From the NCBI RefSeq assembly GCF_012274275.1, contig NZ_JAANZA010000002.1, positions 1 to 64,000 of the forward strand: 64,000 nucleotides of DNA, given 5' to 3'. The translations under genes were made by a program, and so were the position numbers. Position 1 is the first letter of the stretch. Each line of letters begins with the position of its first letter. The stretch comes from Cryobacterium sp. BB307. GTDB taxonomy: Bacteria > Actinomycetota > Actinomycetes > Actinomycetales > Microbacteriaceae. Below, one piece after another: positions 38,201-45,959 of this stretch. The notes beneath the pieces are model-generated. The model was not told the origin of the DNA. It saw nothing but the letters and a program-made list of their open reading frames with translations, and searched no databases.

Positions 38201-39018
38201 CGGCTCCACAGCGCGAACGCTATCGACGTTGCGACGAACGTGACGCCCCAGTGGATGGCGCCGTGACCGCTCCCGAGCCCGAACAGGTCGTTTTCGCGCA
38301 CCGCCCACGCATCGAGGTAGACCAGCACGACCGCGAACGCGGCGATGCCCTCGGCGGTTGCTCGCAACCCCTTGACACGCAGCAGGTGGGCAGCGACCAG
38401 GGCGGCGACGGTGATGCCGCCGATGATCACGCTGCGCCAGATCAGCCCGAAATTGATGAAGGCGTACACCAGGAAAAAGATGGCGGCCACCGACAGCAGG
38501 GTCACGCCGACCAGCAGCAGGGTGACTTGGACGCTCGAGCGGCGCGGCTCGATCGTGAAGTTGCCGCCCGGTGTTCCGGATGCCGGTGGCGGGGGAGTGA
38601 CAGGCGGCTGCGGTGGGGTGAAGGCCGGCTCCTCGGCCGCCGGTTCGGCGATTGCCGTCGACGAGGTGGCGCCGGCGGGCGATGCGGCTGTCTCGGTCGA
38701 GGCCACAGGCACGGCGATTGGCTGCGCCACCGCCTGCGCCCCCTGCAGTGTCAATTCGGCGCCTCGCTGTGCAGTTTCAAATCGCATCCGCCCCACAATT
38801 GAAGCGCGGAGTTCGAGCGCGTTCGCAGCCGCGAGTGACACGTCGTGCAACCTGGATGCAGCGGGGTGGTTCAGGTCGAGTCGGCATGAGTCGCAGACCT
38901 CACCTGTCAGCCGCGCGAAGCACGCAGGGCAGTTGCCGGTGCCGGTGAGGTCCTCGAGGCGACGAGGGAAGTACATCGGCGCGGCGTAGCCGCGGAACTC
39001 GCTGTCGTCTTCGGCCAT
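35254..39018 (-). CDS. Giant polytopic membrane protein with N-terminal zinc ribbon
   Basis: A 1254-residue protein with an N-terminal four-Cys zinc ribbon (Cys30, Cys33, Cys42, Cys45), a Pro/Ala-rich linker around residues 100-160, and then dozens of hydrophobic segments to the C-terminus, which ends in KAIALKFSNLR. Such large multi-pass proteins occur in actinobacteria without assigned function. The long open frames on the opposite strand here are shadows caused by high GC. It converges with the response-regulator gene. Confidence 0.85.
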   Translation of the reverse strand: MAEDDSEFRGYAAPMYFPRRLEDLTGTGNCPACFARLTGEVCDSCRLDLNHPAASRLHDVSLAAANALELRASIVGRMRFETAQRGAELTLQGAQAVAQPIAVPVASTETAASPAGATSSTAIAEPAAEEPAFTPPQPPVTPPPPASGTPGGNFTIEPRRSSVQVTLLLVGVTLLSVAAIFFLVYAFINFGLIWRSVIIGGITVAALVAAHLLRVKGLRATAEGIAAFAVVLVYLDAWAVRENDLFGLGSGHGAIHWGVTFVATSIAFALWSRASTLRTPGIVGHSVFVPGIMLLAAGITDELVLEDGTFIAFSAGAIAGFSQLLAPHRVERVIVLIQTSLAVAGAAFAGLFVGDPAIGPAVALAVVALVAGAHVYALAQLSARAEFRGFGYGFSLVAGIVAAGFMVPLDTGWDPFSYLVPPVTAVAVAVGLDGIRSKLPEGYGRRSLLLATVSAGAVALLVLALPVGVSAFTVLVTVASAIFQPWDNAAIDTIYFVGDELGWAVLGLAIATALAGLLWGVARMLGRRLVVVAWAAVIALLLAVPLLSTVWMVLAGWLAIAVVALGLLLLNRGERIRGPLVAALATAGTIGYLFGWVSIETWWASTIVALALLIGVRMLVARPARAAIAAVIAALVIGSAAAVAAHITFGSGVPDAVDAAGRIRFAGLAAVVVFAGAAFPNRLVSPLERRAVFWVSGALIAMLVGSTPAWLERLSAAERGLLLLPEYWTGLGVALLLLAGIALWLRRVNRVLKVERIVASVGIGPALYLAVTSFALALGLVEFSAAVAPISAALLAAAGSLVVRVLGRSTLPRWARDVGVAIVAVPALGWAVWSNADAGWLVLALGGVTALLLAIDTDGLFGSQSQRRHFGWLALTLATGGLWWRLSADAVSSPEPYLLPLAGALIVVGILVHRARGASVAAPLIALGGALVAILPLAFQYATGDPMLAIVLFAVSTALLLAGSFLRGGSPAWLDAAAAAGAIGVAVTAIGRAAEASVLDVARDVWLAGMFLVLLVAAIGLGLRASGDRLRTLAANGLVIFAMAAVLLIELTNLPDTRLGAVRAMAIVVTFAAVHVLSFLGDRVPFTPVVGWSAIGFALIGALLALQTVEPVEILFVPIALALLVTGANHLNEVATARSWPWLGPGTGILLLPSLIATVDDRPMWRLVGLGVVGVAVIVVGVAKRLQAPFTIGVVVVLIHGIATFLPQLRAAYEFFPWWLWLGAGGVLLIVLAARYEQRIANFKAIALKFSNLR

Positions 39019-39127
39019 CGGCGCTGCCCCCTGCTTGTCCCGTCGCGTGTGCAGCTATCACGGTAGCGGTCGTTCGACTCTCGGCGTGGGACGTGCGTGC
39101 CAGAGGTGGAAGACTGTGCGAGTGCGG

Positions 39128-40000
39128 ATGGTCGGGAAGGGCCGGGAGGGCCAGGGCGTGCGAAGCCTCGTGCTGCTGGCCGTGATGGTCACCATCGTGG
39201 TGACCGGATGCTCGGCTACGCCGCCGTCCGAGACGCGCAAGCCCACGTCGCTGCCGTCCACGTCGCCAACGCCCACTCCGACGCCGATTCCGCTGTGCGA
39301 ACAGCCTGCCGTGCTCGAAGCGCTCGCAGGCACCGACGCCGAGCTGATCGCCGCGGTCGGTGGAGCAGACGCGTTCCGTGAGGCGGTGGCATCCGGTGCG
39401 CAATGCCTGGACCTGAGCGACCCGAACCGGCACTGGGTACTCGTGAACAAGCAGCGCGCGTTGGTGCCGCTCGACTTCGAGCCCGGCGACCTGGCCTGGC
39501 CGAGCATCCGGAACATCAATGGGACCCCGCTTCGCGCGGGGGCGGTGGCGGCGCTCGAGCAACTTGTGGCGGCGGCGCTCGCCGAGGGCGTTGGGGAAAT
39601 CGGCATGCTGAGCGGCTACCGCTCCTATGCGACGCAGGACTCGCTTTACGCCTGGCACGTGTGGGACAAGGGGCAGGAGCGGGCGGATCTCGTGTCGGCG
39701 CGGCCAGGGCACAGCGAGCATCAGACCGGGCTGACCGCTGATCTGGTGCCGTGCTTCGCATCCGGATGCTTGACGATCGACGACTTCGGAGCGAGCGCGC
39801 AGGGCAAGTGGGCGGCCGCGAACGCGTGGCGGTTCGGCTTCATCACACGGTACGAGGCGGGTCGCACCGAGGTCACCGGGTACACGCCCGAGCCGTGGCA
39901 CATGCGCTTCGTCGGGGTCGAACTAGCGGCGGCGTACCACGACGGCGCGTTCACGACGCTGGAGGAGTTCCTCGGCCAACCACCCGCGCGGACCTACTGA
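39128..40000 (+). CDS. VanY-type D-alanyl-D-alanine carboxypeptidase lipoprotein
   Basis: A 290-residue exported peptidase. The N-terminus has a hydrophobic stretch ending in the lipobox VVTGC, followed by a Ser/Thr/Pro-rich linker. The VanY zinc motifs are GHSEHQTGLTADLV and EPWHMRFVG. It probably trims peptidoglycan stem peptides at the membrane surface. In-frame GTG codons at 39116 and 39122 are alternative starts; the ATG at 39128 gives a compact signal peptide. Confidence 0.87.
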   Translation: MVGKGREGQGVRSLVLLAVMVTIVVTGCSATPPSETRKPTSLPSTSPTPTPTPIPLCEQPAVLEALAGTDAELIAAVGGADAFREAVASGAQCLDLSDPNRHWVLVNKQRALVPLDFEPGDLAWPSIRNINGTPLRAGAVAALEQLVAAALAEGVGEIGMLSGYRSYATQDSLYAWHVWDKGQERADLVSARPGHSEHQTGLTADLVPCFASGCLTIDDFGASAQGKWAAANAWRFGFITRYEAGRTEVTGYTPEPWHMRFVGVELAAAYHDGAFTTLEEFLGQPPARTY

Positions 40001-40015
40001 TCTGCGCATCACGAT

Positions 40016-40038
40016 ACCTAGGACTGCTAGGTACCTAG
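40016..40038. promoter_or_regulatory. Nested palindromes upstream of the padR gene
   Basis: ACCTAG-GACTG-CTAGGT (40016-40032) is a perfect inverted repeat, and it overlaps a second perfect palindrome, CTAGGTACCTAG (40027-40038). They lie 26 bases before the PadR start and are a good candidate for the autoregulatory operator. Confidence 0.6.
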
Positions 40039-40063
40039 CACCGCAAGGTATAGGCTGATCCGC

Positions 40064-40417
40064 ATGGTGTCGAACATCGACAAGGACCTGGTCGCCGCGA
40101 TGGCGACGCCGCTCGTGCTGGCGATCCTGCTGGAGGGCTCGAGCTACGGGTACGCCATCCTGAAGCGCGTGCGGGAGCTTTCGGGTGGGGACCTGAAGTG
40201 GACCGACGGGATGCTGTATCCACTGCTGCACCGGCTCGAGCGCCTCGGCTACGTGCGGGCGGAGTGGGGGTCGTCGCCTGAGGGTAGGCGCCGTAAGTAC
40301 TACGAGATCACCGAGAAGGGGAGCGGTCAGCTGGTCGAGCACCGCAAGCAGTGGGAGACAGCGAACCGGACCCTCGGCGGTATCTGGGGACCGACACCTT
40401 CGGTGGCGACGGCATGA
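40064..40417 (+). CDS. PadR-family transcriptional regulator
   Basis: A 117-residue winged-helix repressor. ILLEGSSYGYAILKRVRELS and DGMLYPLLHRLERLGYV are the PadR signature segments. The stop overlaps the next gene as ATGA. PadR genes next to small membrane proteins usually control them, and nested palindromes upstream fit autoregulation. Confidence 0.9.
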   Translation: MVSNIDKDLVAAMATPLVLAILLEGSSYGYAILKRVRELSGGDLKWTDGMLYPLLHRLERLGYVRAEWGSSPEGRRRKYYEITEKGSGQLVEHRKQWETANRTLGGIWGPTPSVATA

Positions 40418-41754
40418 GCGACACGCTGGAGAAGCAGATCGGCGAATGGCGCTCTGCGGTGCTGCAGGGGAGGGCGGTCGCCGATTCGGATGCCGATGAA
40501 CTCGAAGGGCACCTGCGGGAGCAGATCGCCGACCTCGAGGCGGCCGGGCTGACCGCGGACGAAGCGTTCCTGATCGCGGTCAGGCGTCTGGGCGAGGTCA
40601 ACCAGCTCACTGCGGAGTTCGCACGCGAGCACGGCGAGCGCCTGTGGAAGCAGCTGGCGATCTCACGCCCGGATGAGGAGCGACGGCAGCCGATTGTGAC
40701 CATGCTCGCCATTGCTGCGGTCGCAGCCGTGCTCGTGCAGGTTGCGAGGCTTCTGTCGGAGCCGACTGTCATCTCCGACCTGTCTTTCGCCCGCAATGTC
40801 AGTTTGTTCGTGCTGCCGGTGCTCGCAGCGTATTTCGCGGTGGTGCGGCGGATGTCGTGGCAGCGGGTGATGGGCCTCGGCGCTGCCGTCGCTCTGCTCG
40901 CCGTCGCCGTGAACCTGTTCCCGTTTGTTCCTGGGGCGAGCACCGAGCTGCTGGTGGCCATCCACTTGCCCGTCGCGTTGTGGTTCGTGGTGGGCACGGC
41001 CTATCTCGGCGGTGACCTGCGATCGTCGGCGCGGCGGATGGACTTCATTCGGTTCACCGGTGAGTGGGTGATCTACTACGCGCTGATCGCGCTCGGTGGC
41101 GCGGTGCTGGTCGGGCTGACGGTTGCGGTGCTTAGCCCGATCGCTCCCGAGGCGATCGAGTCGGTTCTCACCTGGGTTATCCCGTCCGGAGCGGCCAGCG
41201 CAATCATCGTGGCGGCGTGGCTGGTCGAGGCGAAGAAGAGCGTCATCGAGAACATCGCTCCGGTGCTCACGGCCATCTTCACGCCGCTGTTCGCGATCAT
41301 GCTGACGGTTTCAGTGTTCGCGTACGCGATCTTCGGACTCGGCCGCGAGTTCGACCGCGACCTGTTGATGGTCTTCGATCTGCTTCTACTCGTCGTGCTG
41401 GGGCTGGTCGTCTACGGAATTTCGGCGCGGGATCTGACGCGTCGGGAGCGGCTGACGGATGCGATCAGGCTGGTCGCAGTCATCGCGGCGGTCGTGCTCG
41501 ACCTGCTGGTGCTCGTGTCGATGTTCGCGCGGATCGGCGAGTTCGGGTTCACAGCCAACCGTGTGGCGGCGCTCGGGCTCAACATCATCCTGCTGGTGAA
41601 TCTCGTCGTGACTGCGTGGCTCATCGCGCGGTTGCTGGCAGACAGAGACCCGGCGGCGCGTGTCGAGCGTTGGCAGACCGGGTACCTCCCGGTGTTCGCC
41701 GGCTGGGTGCTGTTCGTCGTACTTCTCCTGCCACCGCTTTTCGGCTTCGCGTAA
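40414..41754 (+). CDS. Permease-prefix-domain membrane protein
   Basis: A 446-residue membrane protein. The first 70 residues form a soluble helical domain of the permease-prefix type (SDADELEGHLREQIADLEAA ... AVRRLGE). About ten hydrophobic segments follow. It is coupled to the PadR gene by ATGA, an arrangement typical of PadR-controlled membrane stress or efflux functions. The exact function is unknown. Confidence 0.8.
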   Translation: MSDTLEKQIGEWRSAVLQGRAVADSDADELEGHLREQIADLEAAGLTADEAFLIAVRRLGEVNQLTAEFAREHGERLWKQLAISRPDEERRQPIVTMLAIAAVAAVLVQVARLLSEPTVISDLSFARNVSLFVLPVLAAYFAVVRRMSWQRVMGLGAAVALLAVAVNLFPFVPGASTELLVAIHLPVALWFVVGTAYLGGDLRSSARRMDFIRFTGEWVIYYALIALGGAVLVGLTVAVLSPIAPEAIESVLTWVIPSGAASAIIVAAWLVEAKKSVIENIAPVLTAIFTPLFAIMLTVSVFAYAIFGLGREFDRDLLMVFDLLLLVVLGLVVYGISARDLTRRERLTDAIRLVAVIAAVVLDLLVLVSMFARIGEFGFTANRVAALGLNIILLVNLVVTAWLIARLLADRDPAARVERWQTGYLPVFAGWVLFVVLLLPPLFGFA

Positions 41755-41884
41755 TACGTGCGGCCTTTTGCTGGGTGGCCGCTGTCTCTAGCACAGCGCC
41801 TACACGTGCCGAGTCGGGAGGCCGCGCGCACCTGCTTGCCGTCGATTACCCGTGTGAAACGGTCCAGCGGTATGGTCGCGAATC

Positions 41885-42484
41885 ATGAGCTCCAACACAC
41901 CCCAATCACTGCCTCAACTTCAGTCAGTCGCGGTTACAGCACTCAGGAACTACGCCATGGCAACCGACGCGGAGAAGACAGAATTGCTTCGCACGACGGC
42001 GGGCGCCTTCGTGTCCGCAAGGGAGCATTTCTTCACAAAGGAGGGGACTCCGGATTGGGGAGGGCGGACTCACGCGTACCGTAGTTGGGTACGCGAGAAC
42101 ATGATCCTTGCGGAGGTGCCCGCGGCCGACGCGTCTGCACTGCAAGCGGCGATCAGGTACCACAGTGGGAACATACTCCGGGGCCGATTGGACTCGGAGA
42201 CGCTTATGAGTTTGGGCATGCGTTCAGCTAGTCCGCGCGAACGTTCCGCAGAGAAACAGCAGCGCAACTCCGAGATCCTCTCCGTCTTTGGTGGCGGGGG
42301 ACAGGCGCTCACGGGAGCGGATGAAATTGTTGCGGCAAGTCGCACAATCGAGGCTGTCCTTCGCCGGATAAGGCTTGATGCCGTCGTGGCGCTCACTCCG
42401 GAGGCTCGAAATGAAGTCGCTGCGCTCGCGGAAGCCATTAACACGCGCTCGAAGGCCATCGCTGCGGCGGCAGCCGTCACCTGA
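41885..42484 (+). CDS. Hypothetical protein next to the transposon left end
   Basis: A 199-residue soluble protein that I do not recognise. It begins MSSNTPQSLPQLQSVAV and is rich in Ala, Glu and Arg with no signal peptide or membrane helix. It lies outside the Tn7-like element (left end at 42579), and its base composition is less GC-rich than the host genes to its left. It may be a remnant of an older insertion at the same tRNA. Confidence 0.65.
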   Translation: MSSNTPQSLPQLQSVAVTALRNYAMATDAEKTELLRTTAGAFVSAREHFFTKEGTPDWGGRTHAYRSWVRENMILAEVPAADASALQAAIRYHSGNILRGRLDSETLMSLGMRSASPRERSAEKQQRNSEILSVFGGGGQALTGADEIVAASRTIEAVLRRIRLDAVVALTPEARNEVAALAEAINTRSKAIAAAAAVT

Positions 42485-42573
42485 CCGCCGCGCGGTTGTG
42501 TGTTAATCGGGACGTGAGGACTTCGCTGGGGATGCCGGCGGTCCATGGGGGTGCGCGAAGCTGTCGTCGTTCA

Positions 42574-42681
42574 ATTGGTGTCGATTGCCAACCTAGTTGC
42601 GACTGTTTGCCACAATTGAGACTGGGATACTCGGCACGTCAGAAGGTCTCTCTTGTGAACTGGTGCCACGCGAATTGAGAC
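42574..42681 (+). repeat. Left end of Tn7-like element with target duplication and TnsB-site-like repeats
   Basis: The target duplication ATTGG (42574-42578) is followed by the tip TGTCGATTGCCAACC. Three repeats of the form TGCCA-N6-TTGAGAC lie inward: 42586-42603 (TTGCGAC variant), a shortened copy at 42608-42622, and 42664-42681. The first begins 7 bases from the tip, exactly as at the right end. They are probable TnsB binding sites. This also accounts for the gene-free stretch 42485-42824; I see no gene in the rest of it. Confidence 0.88.
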
Positions 42682-42824
42682 ACGTTGATCGTGCTGGGGC
42701 AGCGGGCATCGTCCTTTGGTGCTCCCGGTTCTCGGCGCTCCGGACACGCACTGCCGTACCTCTGCCCGAGCCCCTATGCACGCACTCGTCGAACTCTGCT
42801 GGTCTGGCAAGCGGTGCGCCGCGG

Positions 42825-43547
42825 TCAGGCGGACTCCACAGTTGCGCCGTCGAGCCACCGTGCGAGGACGCTCAATGCTGCCAACTGCTCCATCGCGATC
42901 TGTTCTTGGAGGTCGCCTTCGTCGTGGCTGGCAGGGTTTCGAATCGCCGAGTAGCAACCTTCGGCGAAGGCCACGATCCCACGACGCAAGCTCAGTGATG
43001 TCTTTCCACCGTCGTCGTTTTCAGGGCGAAGACGCGGCTTTCCAGGAGCGGGCAGGTCATCGCTGAACGACTGTTGGAAAAGGGCAACTTCCGACGCATC
43101 CCTGCGGCCAACCTTGTTTTGGAGTTCAGCGTTAACCTTTACCGACGCCGCGCGCACCGCCTCACGGAAGTGGCCGCTCTGCCAGAGCGACCGCGCGGCG
43201 TCCCAGATCCAGGGATGCATCGCTGCCGCATTCATATCTGGAGCATCATCGCCAAGCTTTTCGGCCAGTTCACCGCGCGACTCCAGTTCGGCGATCGCAC
43301 GAATTGCAGCCTCCCGATGTTGTTTCCACAGACCCGTGGTGTCGATCGGAATGTCCGTCCGCCATCTAGGTAGGACACGGTCAATAATCTTCTCCGCGAT
43401 CTGCGCGGCCGCCATAATCGCGGCGGGCTCGCTGGAGTTCTCATCCCAGACGTTGTATTCGTAGGACCGCTCTACGACCGCGGTCATGTTTACGAATTCG
43501 CCAAGCTTCGCGATCGCCCAATTCTCGTCCACTTGCCCATCTTCCAC
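42825..43547 (-). CDS. Ymh-family (TIGR02391-like) protein, HEPN-like
   Basis: A 240-residue protein. The second half resembles the TIGR02391/Ymh family: NAAAMHPWIWDAARSLWQSG, HFREAVRAASVKVNAEL and a final IRNPASHDEGD. RNPASH fits the R-x4-H pattern of HEPN ribonucleases, which are common in defence loci; that link is inference. The start at 43547 is GTG without a clear ribosome site; a GTG five codons later is an alternative. It is the left-most cargo gene of the element. Confidence 0.7.
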   Translation of the reverse strand: MEDGQVDENWAIAKLGEFVNMTAVVERSYEYNVWDENSSEPAAIMAAAQIAEKIIDRVLPRWRTDIPIDTTGLWKQHREAAIRAIAELESRGELAEKLGDDAPDMNAAAMHPWIWDAARSLWQSGHFREAVRAASVKVNAELQNKVGRRDASEVALFQQSFSDDLPAPGKPRLRPENDDGGKTSLSLRRGIVAFAEGCYSAIRNPASHDEGDLQEQIAMEQLAALSVLARWLDGATVESA

Positions 43548-43808
43548 TGCTGTTCACGATTCGAAGCGAGGGCGCCAGCTTGGCGTGTCACGCGCGGCCG
43601 GAATCATTGTGATTTGCCGACTTGTCCACCTTTTGAGGTTCTATTCTCCATGGATGCATCGGAGTCATGTCGCTGAGGTGCTTTGAGGTGGGATCCATGG
43701 GTAGCCGCCGTCATAGAGCGGCCTAGCCGATGAGCGGTCAGATCAAGAACGAGTCGGCGACTACAATGCTGGACCACGGCAGCCGCGGCGACTAGATCAT
43801 CGTCCGGG

Positions 43809-43994
43809 TCATTCGAACATCCGGGACTCGGTATAAGTCAGATCCCGTCGGTGCCCGCTGGGGCAAGCCCATTCGTCGAAGGCGAAAGGGACCATTGTCG
43901 GACGCTCGTTCGGTGGAAGAGGCGTCCATCGGTCTTTCGGCTTCACGGTAAGTGTCATCTGCTCGCCGCAGATGTGGCACTGCGCAGTAGGCAC
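43809..43994 (-). CDS. Small zinc-ribbon-like protein
   Basis: A 61-residue protein with a possible zinc-binding set: CHIC at the N-terminus and ACPSGH near residue 44. I chose the GTG at 43994 because AAGGAG lies five bases upstream and the first CxxC follows immediately; a GTG at 44024 has no ribosome site. The function is unknown. It is short, so confidence is moderate. The 261 bases between it and the Ymh gene (43548-43808) show nothing I can name. Confidence 0.55.
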   Translation of the reverse strand: MPTAQCHICGEQMTLTVKPKDRWTPLPPNERPTMVPFAFDEWACPSGHRRDLTYTESRMFE

Positions 43995-44054
43995 GGGCTC
44001 TCCTTGTTCACGTTTCTCAGGCACAGCGACTGGCGCGTGCGTCTAGGACGGAAG

Positions 44055-45182
44055 TCAACCGTCGGTCACGATGCCCTCGACCTTGCTGTCAAGGTCGACT
44101 CGCATGGGCACGAAGCGGCCATGGAAGAACAATCCCGATGGGCGGGCCTCCGTGATTCCATCTGGAGGCGACGTCACAGGTGTGCGATACCCGAGCGGAC
44201 TCCCTCCAATAACGTGCTCAGGCAGCCGACCTACGACCAAGGTCGGGAACGACGCGACTCCATCGGGAAGTGGATGGCCGTAGTGTTTGCGCGCCGCCAC
44301 GTGGAAGAGGGCGGCGTATACGTTTGCCATCATCCAGGTTTCTGCCAGCACCACGGGAACCTCGACACGAAGTGACACAGCTTCGAGGCCCTGTTTTGGC
44401 TTGGCATTTTTCGAGCGGCTGAGGTATGTCAGCATTGGCCGATCGAAGATCGGGATTGATTTTCCTTCTCCGAACGAGCTAAGCGGAATCTGCCCAAGTT
44501 CGTCGGGTGCTCGCGTGATGAGCTCAATGCGCACATCCCCGCGGGTGCGAATCGCTAGTCCGTGCTTCACCTTGTTGTAGGCCGCGTTGATGGAGAGTTC
44601 GTCGCTGGTTAGGAGCAATGCCGCGTGATTCACCCATGCAATCGCCGTCTGTGCCGCAGCAAGGGCGGTGTCATCGATTGTCGCGCCGTACGGGAAGAGC
44701 AGTTCGAGGAATTTCGACGGATCGGCCTCGATGGCGTTCTTGTTGGCAGCGACCACATCGTCGAGTCGCATTGGGCTATCTGCAAGGGCGAGCCACGTGC
44801 ACGGGGCGTCCCCGGAGCGTGGCGTGGCGGCCGCAACGGTATACAGGAACCGCGTCAGCGCCTCCGCAGCCTGATGGCGGAGGGCCAGAGCGTCGACGGC
44901 AACGTCTAGTTGTCGTTCCTCTTCTCTGAAAGCCAGGACAGTCTCCGAGGAGGAGAGTCCCAATGCCCGAAAGAAATCGGGCTGATCCGCAGGAGACGGC
45001 GCTGCTGTGTCGCCCGCAGCGTTCATGAGCATCACGATTCGTGATGAGAAGTGCGAGAGCGGCTTGGAGAGGAAAAACTCGTCGTCTAGTGCTTTTGCTT
45101 GGTCCGGTGTCAAGGCGACACCCTCCATGCGAACATCGAGGAACATGAAGTTCAGTGTGCCGCTCGTGCGACGGAATCTCAC
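44055..45182 (-). CDS. Hypothetical cargo protein of the Tn7-like element
   Basis: A 375-residue soluble protein of unknown family. It is mostly helical in appearance, with a central segment LSINAAYNKVKHGLAIR whose KHG motif recalls helical HEPN-like proteins; this is only a resemblance. The GTG start at 45182 is preceded by GAGGGG. It follows the tns operon in the same direction by 45 bases, so it may be co-transcribed. Confidence 0.6.
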   Translation of the reverse strand: MRFRRTSGTLNFMFLDVRMEGVALTPDQAKALDDEFFLSKPLSHFSSRIVMLMNAAGDTAAPSPADQPDFFRALGLSSSETVLAFREEERQLDVAVDALALRHQAAEALTRFLYTVAAATPRSGDAPCTWLALADSPMRLDDVVAANKNAIEADPSKFLELLFPYGATIDDTALAAAQTAIAWVNHAALLLTSDELSINAAYNKVKHGLAIRTRGDVRIELITRAPDELGQIPLSSFGEGKSIPIFDRPMLTYLSRSKNAKPKQGLEAVSLRVEVPVVLAETWMMANVYAALFHVAARKHYGHPLPDGVASFPTLVVGRLPEHVIGGSPLGYRTPVTSPPDGITEARPSGLFFHGRFVPMRVDLDSKVEGIVTDG

Positions 45183-45227
45183 CTAACGACACCCCTCGAG
45201 TCGTTGCCTTACTTGGGGCTTGGGCAG

Positions 45228-45959
45228 CTACCCGACCCGCCCCCTGATGATCTCGAAGATGTTCTCGCGGTAGCGGGGCTTGACCCGGTGCTTCGTCCCG
45301 GCTTTTATTTCCGTCACGAGCTTCGCGATCGATTGGGCGTGCCGGAAGGTACCGCCTGCCGCGAAGTACGCCCGCAGCCAGGCATCGACATCGACCGGGT
45401 AGCCTTCGACTGCGAAGGCGCGGACGAGTTGTACCACTGCTTCCTTGCCGGCGCCCGAGCCGAGGCCGTTGTATTCGTGGTCGATCATCATTGCTGACGC
45501 GGCGATCATGAGAGGGTCGGGCGCAGTCATCGCTTCGCCGGTGTGCAAGTTGATCGCTCCACGTCCGTCAAGCCATGTCCGCACCACATCTCTCGGCCAC
45601 CAGACCAAGACGAAGATTCGAGTCACGGAATCGCCGTTGACAACTCGGCGGATTACTTCCAGCTCGTCCTGTTTGTAGGGATGTAGCACGACGATTCCAT
45701 GGTCAATGACCTTGTCGTCTCTATCGAGCCGCGACAGTTCCCCGATGTTGAAGACCTGGCGCGACTCCACATCGGGCGCGATGAAGTTCGCGGCCTCAAC
45801 GTCCGCGCCTCGATCATTACGAGTGAACTTCCTGACGTCGGTAACGGCGAAGAGGCATGGCGCGCCGCCCACCCACTGGCGGATAACCGCACTTTGGTCG
45901 ACCATTGCGGTGCCGTGCTGCCCCCAGTCTTCACGGGTCATGTACGCCAGTTCCGTCAT
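45228..45959 (-). CDS. Hypothetical protein coupled to the tns operon (orf243)
   Basis: A 243-residue soluble protein of unknown family. It has a mixed alpha/beta look, with IFVLVWWPRDVVRTWL and a basic C-terminus ending in NIFEIIRGRVG. Its ATG overlaps the stop of the preceding 98-codon gene (ATGA), so it is translated as part of the tnsA-B-C-tniQ transcript. That position suggests a transposition accessory or regulatory role, not free cargo. Confidence 0.7.
   Translation of the reverse strand: MTELAYMTREDWGQHGTAMVDQSAVIRQWVGGAPCLFAVTDVRKFTRNDRGADVEAANFIAPDVESRQVFNIGELSRLDRDDKVIDHGIVVLHPYKQDELEVIRRVVNGDSVTRIFVLVWWPRDVVRTWLDGRGAINLHTGEAMTAPDPLMIAASAMMIDHEYNGLGSGAGKEAVVQLVRAFAVEGYPVDVDAWLRAYFAAGGTFRHAQSIAKLVTEIKAGTKHRVKPRYRENIFEIIRGRVG

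Noticed and set aside
36280..38802. 840-codon open frame on the plus strand opposite the giant membrane protein
   Set aside because: Its composition (Arg, Glu, Gln, Pro) is that of an antisense shadow in high-GC DNA, while the minus-strand frame has clear membrane segments and a zinc ribbon.
42496..42824. Short plus-strand open frames between the unknown gene and the Ymh-like gene
   Set aside because: They overlap the transposon tip and its end repeats, have no ribosome sites, and look like chance frames.
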